Of a DNA stretch of 64,000 bases, positions 1-7,859 are shown piece by piece. The notes below the pieces were generated by a model that saw only the letters and a list, made by a program, of their open reading frames with translations, was not told the DNA's origin and searched no databases. The stretch is from Cellulomonas sp. Leaf334. GTDB taxonomy: Bacteria > Actinomycetota > Actinomycetes > Actinomycetales > Cellulomonadaceae. The translations under genes were made by a program, and so were the position numbers. Position 1 is the stretch's first letter. Every line of letters begins with the position of its first letter. The DNA is taken from positions 912,569 to 976,568 of the forward strand of contig NZ_LMOO01000001.1 of the NCBI RefSeq assembly GCF_001424195.1, in the 5' to 3' direction.

Positions 1-224
1 GGCAGCGGGGAGTCGATCTCGAGCGTGCCGAGCGGGCCGAGGTCGATCGTCACCGTGTCGTCGGTGGTGACGTCGTACCGGGCCTCGTGCGGGCCGAGGC
101 TGCTCTCGACGGACGCCGTCGTGATCCCGAACGTGAGCGCGAGGAGCACGGCGGCGACCAGCAGGAGGACCCGCGGCCACCACCGACGCTCGGGGCGCAC
201 CTCGGGGCTGCTCGGGTCGCTCAT
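1..224 (-). CDS. N-terminus of a membrane-anchored protein (partial)
   Basis: Only the first 74 codons lie in the window; the gene runs off the left edge. It starts with ATG at 222-224. The peptide has a charged N-terminus rich in Ser, Pro and Arg, then one hydrophobic segment (about residues 18-35, WPRVLLLVAAVLLALTFG) and an outward part containing SLGPHEARYDV and DLGPLGTLEID. This is a type II or signal-anchor layout. The motifs after the anchor recall the N-terminal region of large actinobacterial membrane-anchored metallophosphoesterases, but that is from memory and no catalytic residue is visible here. I treat the function as unknown. Confidence 0.7.
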   Translation of the reverse strand, partial: MSDPSSPEVRPERRWWPRVLLLVAAVLLALTFGITTASVESSLGPHEARYDVTTDDTVTIDLGPLGTLEIDSPL

Positions 225-254
225 CGCACCCGAGCCTATGCGGCGAAGGCCAGG

Positions 255-1031
255 TCAGCCCTGCGCGTCGCGCCAGGCCACCCACTCGGCGGCCAGCGCC
301 AGGTCGTAGTCCGGCCCGCCGGTGCTCACCGTGAACAGGGTCACGCCGGCTGCGACGAGAGCGTCGGCGACCTCGCTCGGCGGCGCGCCGACCCCGACGG
401 ACCGCTCGACGAGCGCGGCGGTGTCCCGGCCGACGTCGGCGCCGTGCTCGTCGAGGATCGCGCTCTTGCGGACGAGTGTGTCGACGTCACCGAACGAGTG
501 CCACACGTCGGCGTGCTCCGCGACGACCCGCAGCGTCTTGCGCTCGCCACCGCCACCGATCATCACGGGGATCTGACGCGTCGGGACGGGGTTCGACGCC
601 GCCCAGCGCGCCGTGATGCGCGGCATCGCCTGCGCGAGGTCCGCGATCCGGGAGCCCGCCGTGCCGAAATCGTACCCGAACTGGTCGTAGTCCTTCTCGA
701 ACCAGCCCGCACCGATGCCGAGGATCAGCCGGCCGCCGCTGATGTGGTCGACCGTGCGGGCCATGTCCGCCAGCAGCTCGGGGTTCCGGTAGGAGTTGCA
801 CGTCACGAGCGCGCCGATCTGCACCCGGCTGGTCTGCTCCGCCCACGCGCCGAGCATCGTCCAGCACTCGTAGTGCTTGCCGTCCGGGTCCCCGCTGAGC
901 GGGAAGAAGTGGTCCCAGTTGAAGATGATGTCGACACCGAGGTCCTCGGCGCGGCGCACCGCGTCGCGGAGCTGGGCGTAGTCGGCGTGCTGGGGCTGGA
1001 GCTGGACTCCGATGCGGATGGGGTGCGTCAT
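255..1031 (-). CDS. Luciferase-like (LLM class) F420-dependent oxidoreductase
   Basis: 258 aa with the opening strand IRIGVQLQPQ and then the family's DIIFNWDHFFPL segment near residue 37. Later come ALVTCNSYRNPELLADMART and GGRLILGIGAGWFEKDY, both typical of bacterial luciferase-like TIM barrels that use F420 or FMN. The natural substrate is not predictable from sequence. The length is a little short for the family (280-330 aa), with a compact C-terminal part. The ATG is preceded by no clear Shine-Dalgarno; a TAGGCT hexamer about 7 bases upstream could make the transcript leaderless (inference). It is divergent from the VOC gene and is not in an obvious operon. Confidence 0.85.
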   Translation of the reverse strand: MTHPIRIGVQLQPQHADYAQLRDAVRRAEDLGVDIIFNWDHFFPLSGDPDGKHYECWTMLGAWAEQTSRVQIGALVTCNSYRNPELLADMARTVDHISGGRLILGIGAGWFEKDYDQFGYDFGTAGSRIADLAQAMPRITARWAASNPVPTRQIPVMIGGGGERKTLRVVAEHADVWHSFGDVDTLVRKSAILDEHGADVGRDTAALVERSVGVGAPPSEVADALVAAGVTLFTVSTGGPDYDLALAAEWVAWRDAQG

Positions 1032-1111
1032 GGGTCGAGCCTAAGTTGGTCGGACAGGAGCTGACCTCTTCTGCGACGAGGCTGGGTCCACGACTCACCG
1101 AAGGAGTTCTC

Positions 1112-1480
1112 ATGGACATGAAGCTGGAGCTCGTCCCCGTCCCGGTGACGGACATCGACCGAGCGAAGGCGTTCTACGTCGACCAGGTGGGCTTCGTCGT
1201 CGACCACGACGTCCCGGTCGACGAGAACCTGCGGTTCGTGCAGCTGACCCCGCCGGGCTCGGCGTGCTCGATCGTGCTCGACGTGAACCTGACCTCGATG
1301 CCTGCCGGGGCGCAGCAGGGCCTCCAGGTGGTCGTCGACGACGCCGACGCCGCCTACGAGTACCTGGTCGGGCGCGGGGTCGCGGCCGAGCCGGTGGTCG
1401 ACTACCCGTGGGGGCGGTTCACGTTCTTCGCCGATCCCGACGGGAACCGGTGGTCGATCCAGCAGATCATCCGGAGGTAG
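1112..1480 (+). CDS. VOC (glyoxalase/bleomycin-resistance) family protein
   Basis: 122 aa. I chose the ATG at 1112 because an AAGGAG ribosome site lies 5 bases upstream (1101-1106). The fold signature is two beta-alpha-beta-beta-beta repeats: VPVPVTDIDRAKAFYVDQVGF at the start and FTFFADPDGNRWSIQQI at the end. Small stand-alone VOC proteins act as dioxygenases, lyases or drug-binding proteins; the substrate cannot be told here. The 3' end overlaps the convergent MarR gene by 14 bases. Confidence 0.85.
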   Translation: MDMKLELVPVPVTDIDRAKAFYVDQVGFVVDHDVPVDENLRFVQLTPPGSACSIVLDVNLTSMPAGAQQGLQVVVDDADAAYEYLVGRGVAAEPVVDYPWGRFTFFADPDGNRWSIQQIIRR

Positions 1481-1904
1481 GTGCCGTCGCCGCGATCAGC
1501 AGCTCCGCCGCCGCGCGGATCTGCTCGATCTGCTCGGGCGTGAGCCCCAGGCCCTCCACCATGGCGGCCGGGATCCCGACCGCGGAGGCCCGCAGGGCAC
1601 GGCCGGCGTCGGTCACGACGATGTCGAGCGCGCGCTCGTCGTCCGTGGCGCGCTCGCGACGCACCAGTCCCATCGCCTCCAGCCGCTTGACCAGCGGCGA
1701 CGCGGTGGCGGGCTCGAGGTGCAGCAGCGCGGCGAGGTCCTTGAGCGAGAGCCGGCCGTACTGCCAGAGCGCGAGCATCGTGAGGTACTGCGGGTGCGTC
1801 AGACCGAGCGGCTCGAGCAGCGGACGGTAGAACGCGACGAGGCCGCGGGCCGCAGCGGACATGGTCAGGCAGACCTGGGCCTCGACGGCGAGCGGATCGT
1901 CCAT
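1467..1904 (-). CDS. MarR-family regulator, OhrR-like
   Basis: 145 aa from the ATG at 1904; an ATG at 1928 would add eight residues atypical of the family. The N-terminal stretch around Cys12 followed by RGLVAFYRPLLEPLGLTHPQ matches the OhrR organic-peroxide sensor subgroup, where this single Cys is the redox switch. The winged helix is LSLKDLAALLHLEPATASPL plus the wing RRERATDDERALDIV. No ohr peroxidase gene lies next to it, so the target is open. Upstream, TAGTT-N8-AACTA (1930-1947) fits a MarR operator between this gene and the divergent small gene. Confidence 0.85.
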   Translation of the reverse strand: MDDPLAVEAQVCLTMSAAARGLVAFYRPLLEPLGLTHPQYLTMLALWQYGRLSLKDLAALLHLEPATASPLVKRLEAMGLVRRERATDDERALDIVVTDAGRALRASAVGIPAAMVEGLGLTPEQIEQIRAAAELLIAATAPTSG

Positions 1905-1929
1905 GCGCCCATCGTAGATCGTGGGCATA

Positions 1930-1947
1930 TAGTTAGGGCACGAACTA
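1930..1947. promoter_or_regulatory. Inverted repeat, candidate MarR operator
   Basis: TAGTT (1930-1934), eight bases, then AACTA (1943-1947). The arms are perfect complements and the spacing is usual for MarR-family dimers. It sits between the divergent MarR gene and the small gene at 1961, where bound protein would cover both promoters. Binding is inferred from position only. Confidence 0.45.
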
Positions 1948-1960
1948 CTGAGAGGTGCTC

Positions 1961-2164
1961 GTGCCGAAGAAGAAGCGCCGTGACATGACCGAGTGGTGGC
2001 TGACCTACCTCGGCCCCGCGCAGGTGGGCAACATCCGCGGGCCGCGCAAGGTGCTGACCGACGACGAGGTGGCCCGCGACACCGAGCTCCAGCAGCAGTT
2101 CGACCGCGTCGTCGACGCCTCCGGCCGGACGTTCCTGGTGGAGCGCGGGACTACTGGTACGTGA
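1961..2164 (+). CDS. Small basic/acidic protein, unknown function
   Basis: 67 aa from GTG at 1961, with a GAGAGG ribosome site (1950-1955) about 5 bases upstream. It opens with a lysine/arginine patch (PKKKRRD), then TEWWLTYLGPAQVG and a charged C-terminal half. There is no signal peptide or membrane segment. Third codon positions are almost all G or C, which supports real translation. It shares its upstream region with the OhrR-like regulator and overlaps the convergent lipoprotein gene by 14 bases. I do not recognise the family. Confidence 0.6.
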   Translation: MPKKKRRDMTEWWLTYLGPAQVGNIRGPRKVLTDDEVARDTELQQQFDRVVDASGRTFLVERGTTGT

Positions 2165-3887
2165 CCAGGTCCGGCACCGGCTGGACCTGGTACGTCTGCG
2201 TCGGGTCCAGCATGGGGACGTCCTCGTCGTAAAAGTTCTTCCACCCCCAGTGCACCGGCGGCGCGTCCGTGCGCAGCGCGTTCCACGTCCCCGCCTTCGC
2301 CGGCTGCGAGCCCTGCCCGTCGACGTGGATGACGATCGCGAGCTCGTCGCGGGACGTGTCGAGACGGGCGCGGTCCTGGATCATCCGGCCCGCGAACTGG
2401 TGCAGCACGAACATCTTCTGCGGCAGGGCGCGCTGGGCCGTGAAGTCCGCCAGCCACGCCGACACACCGTTCACCTCGTCGATGCCGACGGAGCCGATCT
2501 GGCGCAGGTGCACCTGGTCGGGGGCGAGGCGCCACTCCGGGTCGAGGGCGAGCCCGACGTACGGGAGCGCGAGGAGGTCGGCGTACCGCTGCGCCTGCGT
2601 GAGGAAGTCCGTCCTGCCCGGCTGCAGGTCGAGGACGACCGCCATTCCCGCGGCACCGGCGGCCTCCACCAACGGGCGCAGCTCCTCCACCGGCCGCTCC
2701 GTGGAGTAGTTCCCGTCGTCGCCCGGACCGGCTGACGCGATCGTGGCGATGATCTCCACCGCCGGCACGACGGCGTCCGCGGTGAGCGTCCGGTACGGCG
2801 CCGCGGTCCCGTCGGCGCGGGCCAGCGTCGCGGGCACGTCCTGCTCCCCCAGCACCCCGAGCGCCTTCGACCCCGGCGTGCCGTAGAGCGCGACGTACTT
2901 CTTGCCCGGCACCCCCGGGACCTGCGGGAACACGAGCTGGCCGCCGCCCCCCAGGAGGGTGCCGGTCGCGGCGGTGGCGACGCGGCGGGCCAGTCGGTCG
3001 GCCGGTCCGAACGCCGCCCCGAGCGCGATCGTGCGGTCCGGGGCGGCCGCGGCGATCGCCTGGACGCCGGGCGTCGTGGCCCGCGGGTCGCCACCGGGCG
3101 TGTCGATGACCGGCACCCCGGCAGCCCGGAGCGTCGCCAGCGCGGCGATCGGGTCGACGCCGACACCCGTGAGCGCGACGGTGCCGGCGACCGCGGCCGG
3201 CGGACGGGTCCGCGGGAGCGTCGCGCCCGGCGAGGGTGACGAGGTCGACGACGGGGTCGGTGAGGCGCTCGTCGTCGGGGCCGGCGGCGCACCGGGGACG
3301 ACGAGCACCACCGGTCGCGGTCCGGTGAGCGCACGGACCGCGCCCGGTTCTCCTCCGGCGGGCACCTCGGCCGGCGCCCCGAACGTCGCCCCGGTCACCG
3401 ACCGCAGGACGTCCACACCCGCGCCGGCGGGGACCGGGACGACCGTCGTCCCGCTCGGAGGCTGCAGCGTGACCGGTCCGACGACGAGCACCGCGGCGGC
3501 GTCGAGCCGCTCGAGCTCGGCGACCAGCGGCGCAGGGTCGGTCCCCGGGCCGGTGAGCAGCACCGGTGCGCCGAGCGCCACGGCCGCCGACGAGGCGGTG
3601 AGCTGGGCGACGACGTCGTCGACGGGTGCGACGACCACCACCGGGGCGCGCACGAACACGGCGCGCGACGCCTCGAGCGCCGCGTCCGACGCGGTCGCTG
3701 CGGGCAGCACCGTCACGACCTCGGCCGGGGCACCGACCTGCGCGGAGACGGGCGTCGGGGTCGGCGTCGGGGTGGGCGAGCTCGTCGTCGGGGTGGGCTC
3801 GACCGCACCCCCGTCGTCCGTGCAGCCTGCGAGCGCGAGCAAGGTCACCACGGAGACCACCGCGGCGGCACGTCGGCCCATCGGCAC
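2151..3887 (-). CDS. Large secreted lipoprotein, unknown function
   Basis: 578 aa. The GTG start at 3887 is preferred because a GGAGG lies 6 bases upstream; an ATG two codons later is also possible. The N-terminus is a lipoprotein signal peptide ending in LAGC (Cys22), followed by a Thr/Pro/Ser-rich tether (about residues 30-48). Next comes an alpha/beta region with repeated AAVLVVGP- and GAPVLLTGP-like strands that recalls cell-wall-binding repeat 2 proteins. A second Pro/Ser/Thr linker lies near residue 210. The C-terminal part has barrel-like strands (VVLDLQPGRTDF, VGLALDPEWRL, QKMFVLHQFAGRMI). Expected location is the outer face of the membrane. No catalytic motif is certain. Confidence 0.75.
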   Translation of the reverse strand: MPMGRRAAAVVSVVTLLALAGCTDDGGAVEPTPTTSSPTPTPTPTPVSAQVGAPAEVVTVLPAATASDAALEASRAVFVRAPVVVVAPVDDVVAQLTASSAAVALGAPVLLTGPGTDPAPLVAELERLDAAAVLVVGPVTLQPPSGTTVVPVPAGAGVDVLRSVTGATFGAPAEVPAGGEPGAVRALTGPRPVVLVVPGAPPAPTTSASPTPSSTSSPSPGATLPRTRPPAAVAGTVALTGVGVDPIAALATLRAAGVPVIDTPGGDPRATTPGVQAIAAAAPDRTIALGAAFGPADRLARRVATAATGTLLGGGGQLVFPQVPGVPGKKYVALYGTPGSKALGVLGEQDVPATLARADGTAAPYRTLTADAVVPAVEIIATIASAGPGDDGNYSTERPVEELRPLVEAAGAAGMAVVLDLQPGRTDFLTQAQRYADLLALPYVGLALDPEWRLAPDQVHLRQIGSVGIDEVNGVSAWLADFTAQRALPQKMFVLHQFAGRMIQDRARLDTSRDELAIVIHVDGQGSQPAKAGTWNALRTDAPPVHWGWKNFYDEDVPMLDPTQTYQVQPVPDLVTYQ

Positions 3888-3990
3888 TCTCTACCTCCAG
3901 GTCGCGGTCGACGGACAGCATACGAGGGGACCACCAGGCGGACCACGTCTCCCGCACCGCCGCCGACGGTCTAGGTTCGACGACGACATA

Positions 3991-4093
3991 GCCCCCGGGG
4001 AGCGCAGGAGCGCTGAGAGTGCGGCCGGACACCACGTCCCACCCGCAGACCCGTGGAACCTGATCTGGTTCACGCCAGCGTAGGGAGCAGGGC
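3991..4093 (+). ncRNA. TPP riboswitch (THI element)
   Basis: The conserved THI-box parts are in order: a short P1 helix (GCCC at 3991 with GGGC at 4090), a P2 helix AGCGC/GCGCT (4001-4005 with 4010-4014), the invariant GAGA after it (4015-4018), the AACCTGATCTGG block (4057-4068) and CCAGCGTAGGGA (4075-4086). This aptamer binds thiamine pyrophosphate. It precedes ykoFEDC, so the importer should be shut off when TPP is plentiful. The rest of 3888-4236 holds the presumed promoter and expression platform; no gene is visible there. Confidence 0.93.
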
Positions 4094-4124
4094 ACTGTCG
4101 TCGGCTGCGTGCCGGCGGTCGGTC

Positions 4125-4233
4125 GTCCTCCGGGTTCGGTCGCGCCGCGGCGCGCCCTCCTGGCGGGCCCGTCCGTCCCGCGACGCCGGCGGCCTCGTGC
4201 GGCTGCCCGGGGGTCCGCGCGCGACCGGAGGAC
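4125..4233 (+). promoter_or_regulatory. Riboswitch expression platform: anti-SD pairing with the ykoF ribosome site
   Basis: GTCCTCCGG at 4125-4133 is the exact 9-base complement of CCGGAGGAC at 4225-4233, which contains the Shine-Dalgarno of ykoF (ATG at 4237). The anti-SD begins about 30 bases after the aptamer. This suggests ligand-controlled hiding of the ribosome site. A transcription terminator is not evident. Inference from complementarity only. Confidence 0.5.
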
Positions 4234-4236
4234 CCG

Positions 4237-4842
4237 ATGAGCACCCTGACCGACCGACGAGCCACCGAGCTGGGCGTCGGCGCCCGCCTCTCGCTGCACC
4301 CGCACTGCGACGACTACGTGGAGGTGATCCTCAGCGCGCTCGCCGCCGCGGACGCCTCCCGCGTGACCGTCAGCACCGACGACGTCTCGACGTTCGTGCG
4401 CGGCAGCGAGGCCGACGTCGTCCGCTACGTGTACGAGGTGCTCGCCGCCGCGGGCGAGACCCGCTGGCACGTCGTCGCGCACGTCCTGCTCTCGCGCGGC
4501 TGCCCGGGCGAGGTGGCGTGCGAGCTGCCCGACGGCGCCCTGCTCGACGGCGTCGCCGTGCCCGACCTCGACCCGACGGGGCTCTCCGCGAGCGCGCACT
4601 GGGCGCTGTACCCGCTCGACGACACCGGCGGCGACCACCTCGCCCACATCATGACGGCCATCGGAACCGCGGGGTCGGCGGCCACCACCTCGCCCGAGCA
4701 CTTCGTCACGAGGCTCGACGGCGACCTGGCCGACGTGCTGACCGCCGTCGCGGCGGGCTGGCTGGAAGCGGCGCGCCACGTCCGGCACGTGGTCACGCAC
4801 GTCACGGTGTCGATGCACTCACCGTCGGCGGGTGCCCGGTGA
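4237..4842 (+). CDS. ykoF: YkoF, thiamine/HMP-binding protein
   Basis: 201 aa. ATG at 4237 follows GGAGG (4227-4231). The protein is two repeats of a ferredoxin-like (YkoF/HMP-thiamine binding) domain: GARLSLHPHCDDYVEVILSA in the first half and GLSASAHWALYPL...HLAHIM in the second. In Bacillus subtilis YkoF binds thiamine or its pyrimidine moiety and is encoded with the YkoEDC transporter. Here it is first in the TPP-riboswitch operon and overlaps ykoE by 4 bases. It has no signal peptide, so it acts in the cytoplasm. Confidence 0.9.
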   Translation: MSTLTDRRATELGVGARLSLHPHCDDYVEVILSALAAADASRVTVSTDDVSTFVRGSEADVVRYVYEVLAAAGETRWHVVAHVLLSRGCPGEVACELPDGALLDGVAVPDLDPTGLSASAHWALYPLDDTGGDHLAHIMTAIGTAGSAATTSPEHFVTRLDGDLADVLTAVAAGWLEAARHVRHVVTHVTVSMHSPSAGAR

Positions 4843-5453
4843 ACCGCCGTCGCATCTCCTTGTCCGAGCTGGTCCTGCTCGCGGTCCTCGCGGTGGTCTC
4901 CGGGTTCGTCTACTGGGCGCTGGTGCAGGCATGGATCGCCCTGCAGATCGCGATGGGTCCGTTCGGCGACCTCGCGCAGCACGTGCTCATCGGCGGCTGG
5001 ATGGTCGCCGCGCCGCTCGCCCTGTACATCGTGCGGCGGCCCGGGGTCGGGATCGTCGTGGAGCTGGCAGCGGCCCTGGTCGAGGTCGTGTTCCTGGCGT
5101 CGCCGGTCGGTCCGATGCTCCTGGTGGTCGGTCTGGTGCAGGGTGCGGGCGCCGAGGCGGCGTTCGCCCTGACGCGGTACCGCCGGTACGACTGGGGCGT
5201 CTTCGTCCTGTCGGGGGCGCTGGCCGGACTGGCCAGCACCGTGCTCGGGATGGTCCGGTTCGGCTGGCTCACGCAGGACTGGTTCGCGTGGCGTCTCGGC
5301 CTGCAGGTGGCCAGCGGGATCCTGCTGTGCGGGATCGCGGCCAAGGTCATCGGCGACGCCCTCGCCCGTACCGGCGTGCTGGACAACACCCCGCTGGGCC
5401 GCGCGCGCCGGGAGACCACCTCCCCCGACACCGAACCGGTGCCGGTCGCATGA
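4839..5453 (+). CDS. ykoE: YkoE, ECF transporter substrate-binding S component
   Basis: 204 aa from GTG at 4839, overlapping the ykoF stop. It is a membrane protein with about five to six hydrophobic segments, starting with LVLLAVLAVVSGFVYWALVQ. The segment VVELAAALVEVVFLASPVGP is typical of YkoE-type S components. This subunit determines specificity for hydroxymethylpyrimidine or thiamine and docks on the YkoC/YkoD energising module. The start has little Shine-Dalgarno, consistent with coupling to ykoF. Confidence 0.9.
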   Translation: MNRRRISLSELVLLAVLAVVSGFVYWALVQAWIALQIAMGPFGDLAQHVLIGGWMVAAPLALYIVRRPGVGIVVELAAALVEVVFLASPVGPMLLVVGLVQGAGAEAAFALTRYRRYDWGVFVLSGALAGLASTVLGMVRFGWLTQDWFAWRLGLQVASGILLCGIAAKVIGDALARTGVLDNTPLGRARRETTSPDTEPVPVA

Positions 5454-7024
5454 TCGAGGTCCGCGGTCTGGGCGTCACCTTCCCCGGCACCCCCGCGCCC
5501 GTGCTGCGGTCGGTGGACCTCGACGTCCGCCCGGGTGAGCAGGTGCTCGTGCTCGCGGGTTCGGGCGCCGGCAAGAGCACGCTCCTGCGCGTGCTGGCCG
5601 GGATCGTGCCGCAGGTGGTCGACGCCGAGGTGACGGGCGTCGCCCGGGTGGCCGGGCTCGACGCGACGACGACCCCGACCGCGGACCTCGCCGCCCACGT
5701 CGGCACCCTCACCCAGGACCCGACGGACCAGCTGTGCCTGCCGACGGTCCTCGACGAGGTCGCGTTCGCCCTGGAGAACCGCGGCGTCGACCCGGGGCTC
5801 ATCGGCCCTGCCGTGCACCGCACGCTCGCGTCGGTCGGTGCGGCGCACCTGGCGGGTCGACGTACCGCGGAGCTGTCCGGCGGCGAGGGGCAACGCGTCG
5901 CGCTGGCCGCCGCGCTCGTCGCGGACCCGCAGGTGCTCCTGCTCGACGAGCCGACCGCCCTGCTCGACCCCGCGGCCGCGCGCGGCGTGGCCCGTGCGGT
6001 GCGCGGCGCCGTGGGCGACGGACGGGCCACCGTGATGGTCGAGCACCGCCTCGACGAGCTCGGGCACCTCCCCGCGCGGGTGCTCGTCCTCGGTCCGGAC
6101 GGCCGCGTGCGCGCCGACGGGCCGACGGAGCGCGTGCTGCACGACGACGCCCGATCGCTCGCCGGCATGGGCACGTGGCTCCCGCTGTCCGCCGAGCTCA
6201 CCGCCGCCGGGGTCGGGTCGCTCGAACGGCTCACCGTCGATCCGGTCCCGACGTCCGTGCCGGGGGTACGGGTGCTGAGCGCTCGCGGGCTGAGCGTCCG
6301 GCGCGGGCAGCGGACGGTCCTGGACGGCGTGGACCTGGACGTCCACGCAGGCCGGGTGACCGCCGTGGTGGGCCTCAACGGGTCCGGGAAGAGCTCGTTG
6401 CTCCTCGCGCTCGCCGGGCTGCTCCCCGCCGGAGGGACGGTGACGGGCGGCTCGGTGGGCTTGGTGTTCCAGCACCCGGAGCACCAGTTCCTGGCCCGCA
6501 GCGTCCACGACGAGCTCGCGTGGGGTCCTCACCGTGCGCGCCTGCCGGACGTCGACGAGCGCGTGTCCGCCGGCCTGGACGACTACCGGCTGCGGGGCCT
6601 GGAGGACCGCGACCCCTTCCGGCTGTCCGGCGGGCAGCAGCGGCGCCTGTCGCTGGGGGCGATGGCCGTGTGCGGGCACGACGTGCTGCTCGCCGACGAG
6701 CCGACGTTCGGGCAGGACCGGCGCACGTCCGCCGCCTGTGCAGACGCTCTGCGCCGGCTCGCCGACGAGGGCCGGGGCGTCGTGCTCGTCACGCACGACC
6801 TGCGGCTCGTGGGCGAGGTCGCCGACGACGTGCTGCTCCTGCGCGCCGGGCACCCCCTGGCGCTCGGGCCGGTCGACGACGTCCTCGCTGACGACGCGCT
6901 GCTCAGCCGCGCCGGTCTGCCCCTGCCCGCGGTGCTCGCCGCCTCGCGGACCACCGGCCACCCCGTCCGCGCCGTCCTGCGCGCTCTGCGCACCGCCACC
7001 CTCCCGGCACCGGTGCGCGCATGA
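5450..7024 (+). CDS. ykoD: YkoD, double ATPase of the ECF transporter
   Basis: 524 aa with two complete ABC ATPase domains. Domain 1 has Walker A GSGAGKST (37-44), signature LSGGEGQR (about 142) and Walker B VLLLDEPTA. Domain 2 has Walker A GLNGSGKSS (about 308), signature LSGGQQRR (about 391) and Walker B VLLADEPTFG. A fused A1-A2 energy-coupling subunit is usual for YkoD. The ATG overlaps the ykoE stop (ATGA), and its own stop overlaps ykoC in the same way. It powers thiamine-precursor uptake from the cytoplasmic face. Confidence 0.93.
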   Translation: MIEVRGLGVTFPGTPAPVLRSVDLDVRPGEQVLVLAGSGAGKSTLLRVLAGIVPQVVDAEVTGVARVAGLDATTTPTADLAAHVGTLTQDPTDQLCLPTVLDEVAFALENRGVDPGLIGPAVHRTLASVGAAHLAGRRTAELSGGEGQRVALAAALVADPQVLLLDEPTALLDPAAARGVARAVRGAVGDGRATVMVEHRLDELGHLPARVLVLGPDGRVRADGPTERVLHDDARSLAGMGTWLPLSAELTAAGVGSLERLTVDPVPTSVPGVRVLSARGLSVRRGQRTVLDGVDLDVHAGRVTAVVGLNGSGKSSLLLALAGLLPAGGTVTGGSVGLVFQHPEHQFLARSVHDELAWGPHRARLPDVDERVSAGLDDYRLRGLEDRDPFRLSGGQQRRLSLGAMAVCGHDVLLADEPTFGQDRRTSAACADALRRLADEGRGVVLVTHDLRLVGEVADDVLLLRAGHPLALGPVDDVLADDALLSRAGLPLPAVLAASRTTGHPVRAVLRALRTATLPAPVRA

Positions 7025-7818
7025 CCGCCCTCGGGCAGGCGTTGCCGCACGACTCCGTCCTGCACCGCCGCAACCCCACGGTGAAGCTCGCCGTGTTCTT
7101 CGTGGTGTCGGTCGTCGTGCTGGTGCCGGTGGACCCGTGGACCCCGCTGGCCCTGCTCGTCGTCGCCGCACCCGCCGTCGTGCACGCCGGTCGGATCCCG
7201 TGGCCGACCCTCGGCCGGGCTGCGCTGCTCTTCGGTCCGTTCGCGTTCTCGCTCCTCGCCGTCAACGCCGTCACGCGCGACGGGCCCGTCGTCGCCGAGG
7301 TCCTCGGCCTGGAGGTCACCCGCACGGGGCTGACCGTCGGGGTGGCTCTCGCGCTGCGCACGGTGCTCGTCGGCACCCTCGCCGTCGCGTTCACGCTCAC
7401 CACCGACGGCGCCCGGCTCATGACCAGCCTGCACCAGCACGCCCGCCTCGGTGCGCGCCCCACGTTCGCCGTGCTCGCGGGCTACCGCGTGCTGGAGGAC
7501 CTGCCCGGGCGGTGGACGACGATCCGGCAGGCACAGTCGGTGCGCGACCCTCGCCACCGCCGCGGCACCCTCCCCCGTGACCCCGGGTCGCTGTCCCGGG
7601 CCGCGTTCGCGCTGCTCGTCGTCGCGCTCCGGCAGGGTGAGCGGATGGCGATCGCGATGGAGACCCGCGGCCTGGGCTCCGGTCCCCGGACGGTGCACCG
7701 GCCCGTCGCGCTGGACCGTCGGGACGCCGTCTTCGCCGCGCTCGTGCTGGGCGTGTGCCTGCTCGTGGTCCTCGTGACGTGGCGTGCCGGCCTGCTGCGG
7801 ACGTGGTCGACGGTCTGA
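7021..7818 (+). CDS. ykoC: YkoC, EcfT transmembrane coupling subunit
   Basis: 265 aa, last gene of the riboswitch operon. It has the CbiQ/EcfT layout: hydrophobic segments at VKLAVFFVVSVVVLVPVDP, GRAALLFGPFAFSLLAVNA, LALRTVLVGTLAVAFTLTT and the C-terminal pair. The cytoplasmic coupling region carries the Arg-rich motif near EDLPGRWTTIRQAQSVR. The A-R-G-like motif AMETRGLG comes later. It links YkoE to YkoD. Confidence 0.92.
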   Translation: MTALGQALPHDSVLHRRNPTVKLAVFFVVSVVVLVPVDPWTPLALLVVAAPAVVHAGRIPWPTLGRAALLFGPFAFSLLAVNAVTRDGPVVAEVLGLEVTRTGLTVGVALALRTVLVGTLAVAFTLTTDGARLMTSLHQHARLGARPTFAVLAGYRVLEDLPGRWTTIRQAQSVRDPRHRRGTLPRDPGSLSRAAFALLVVALRQGERMAIAMETRGLGSGPRTVHRPVALDRRDAVFAALVLGVCLLVVLVTWRAGLLRTWSTV

Positions 7819-7859
7819 CGTGCCGCGCGGGACGTCGGGCGGCGTGCCAGGCTCGACGG

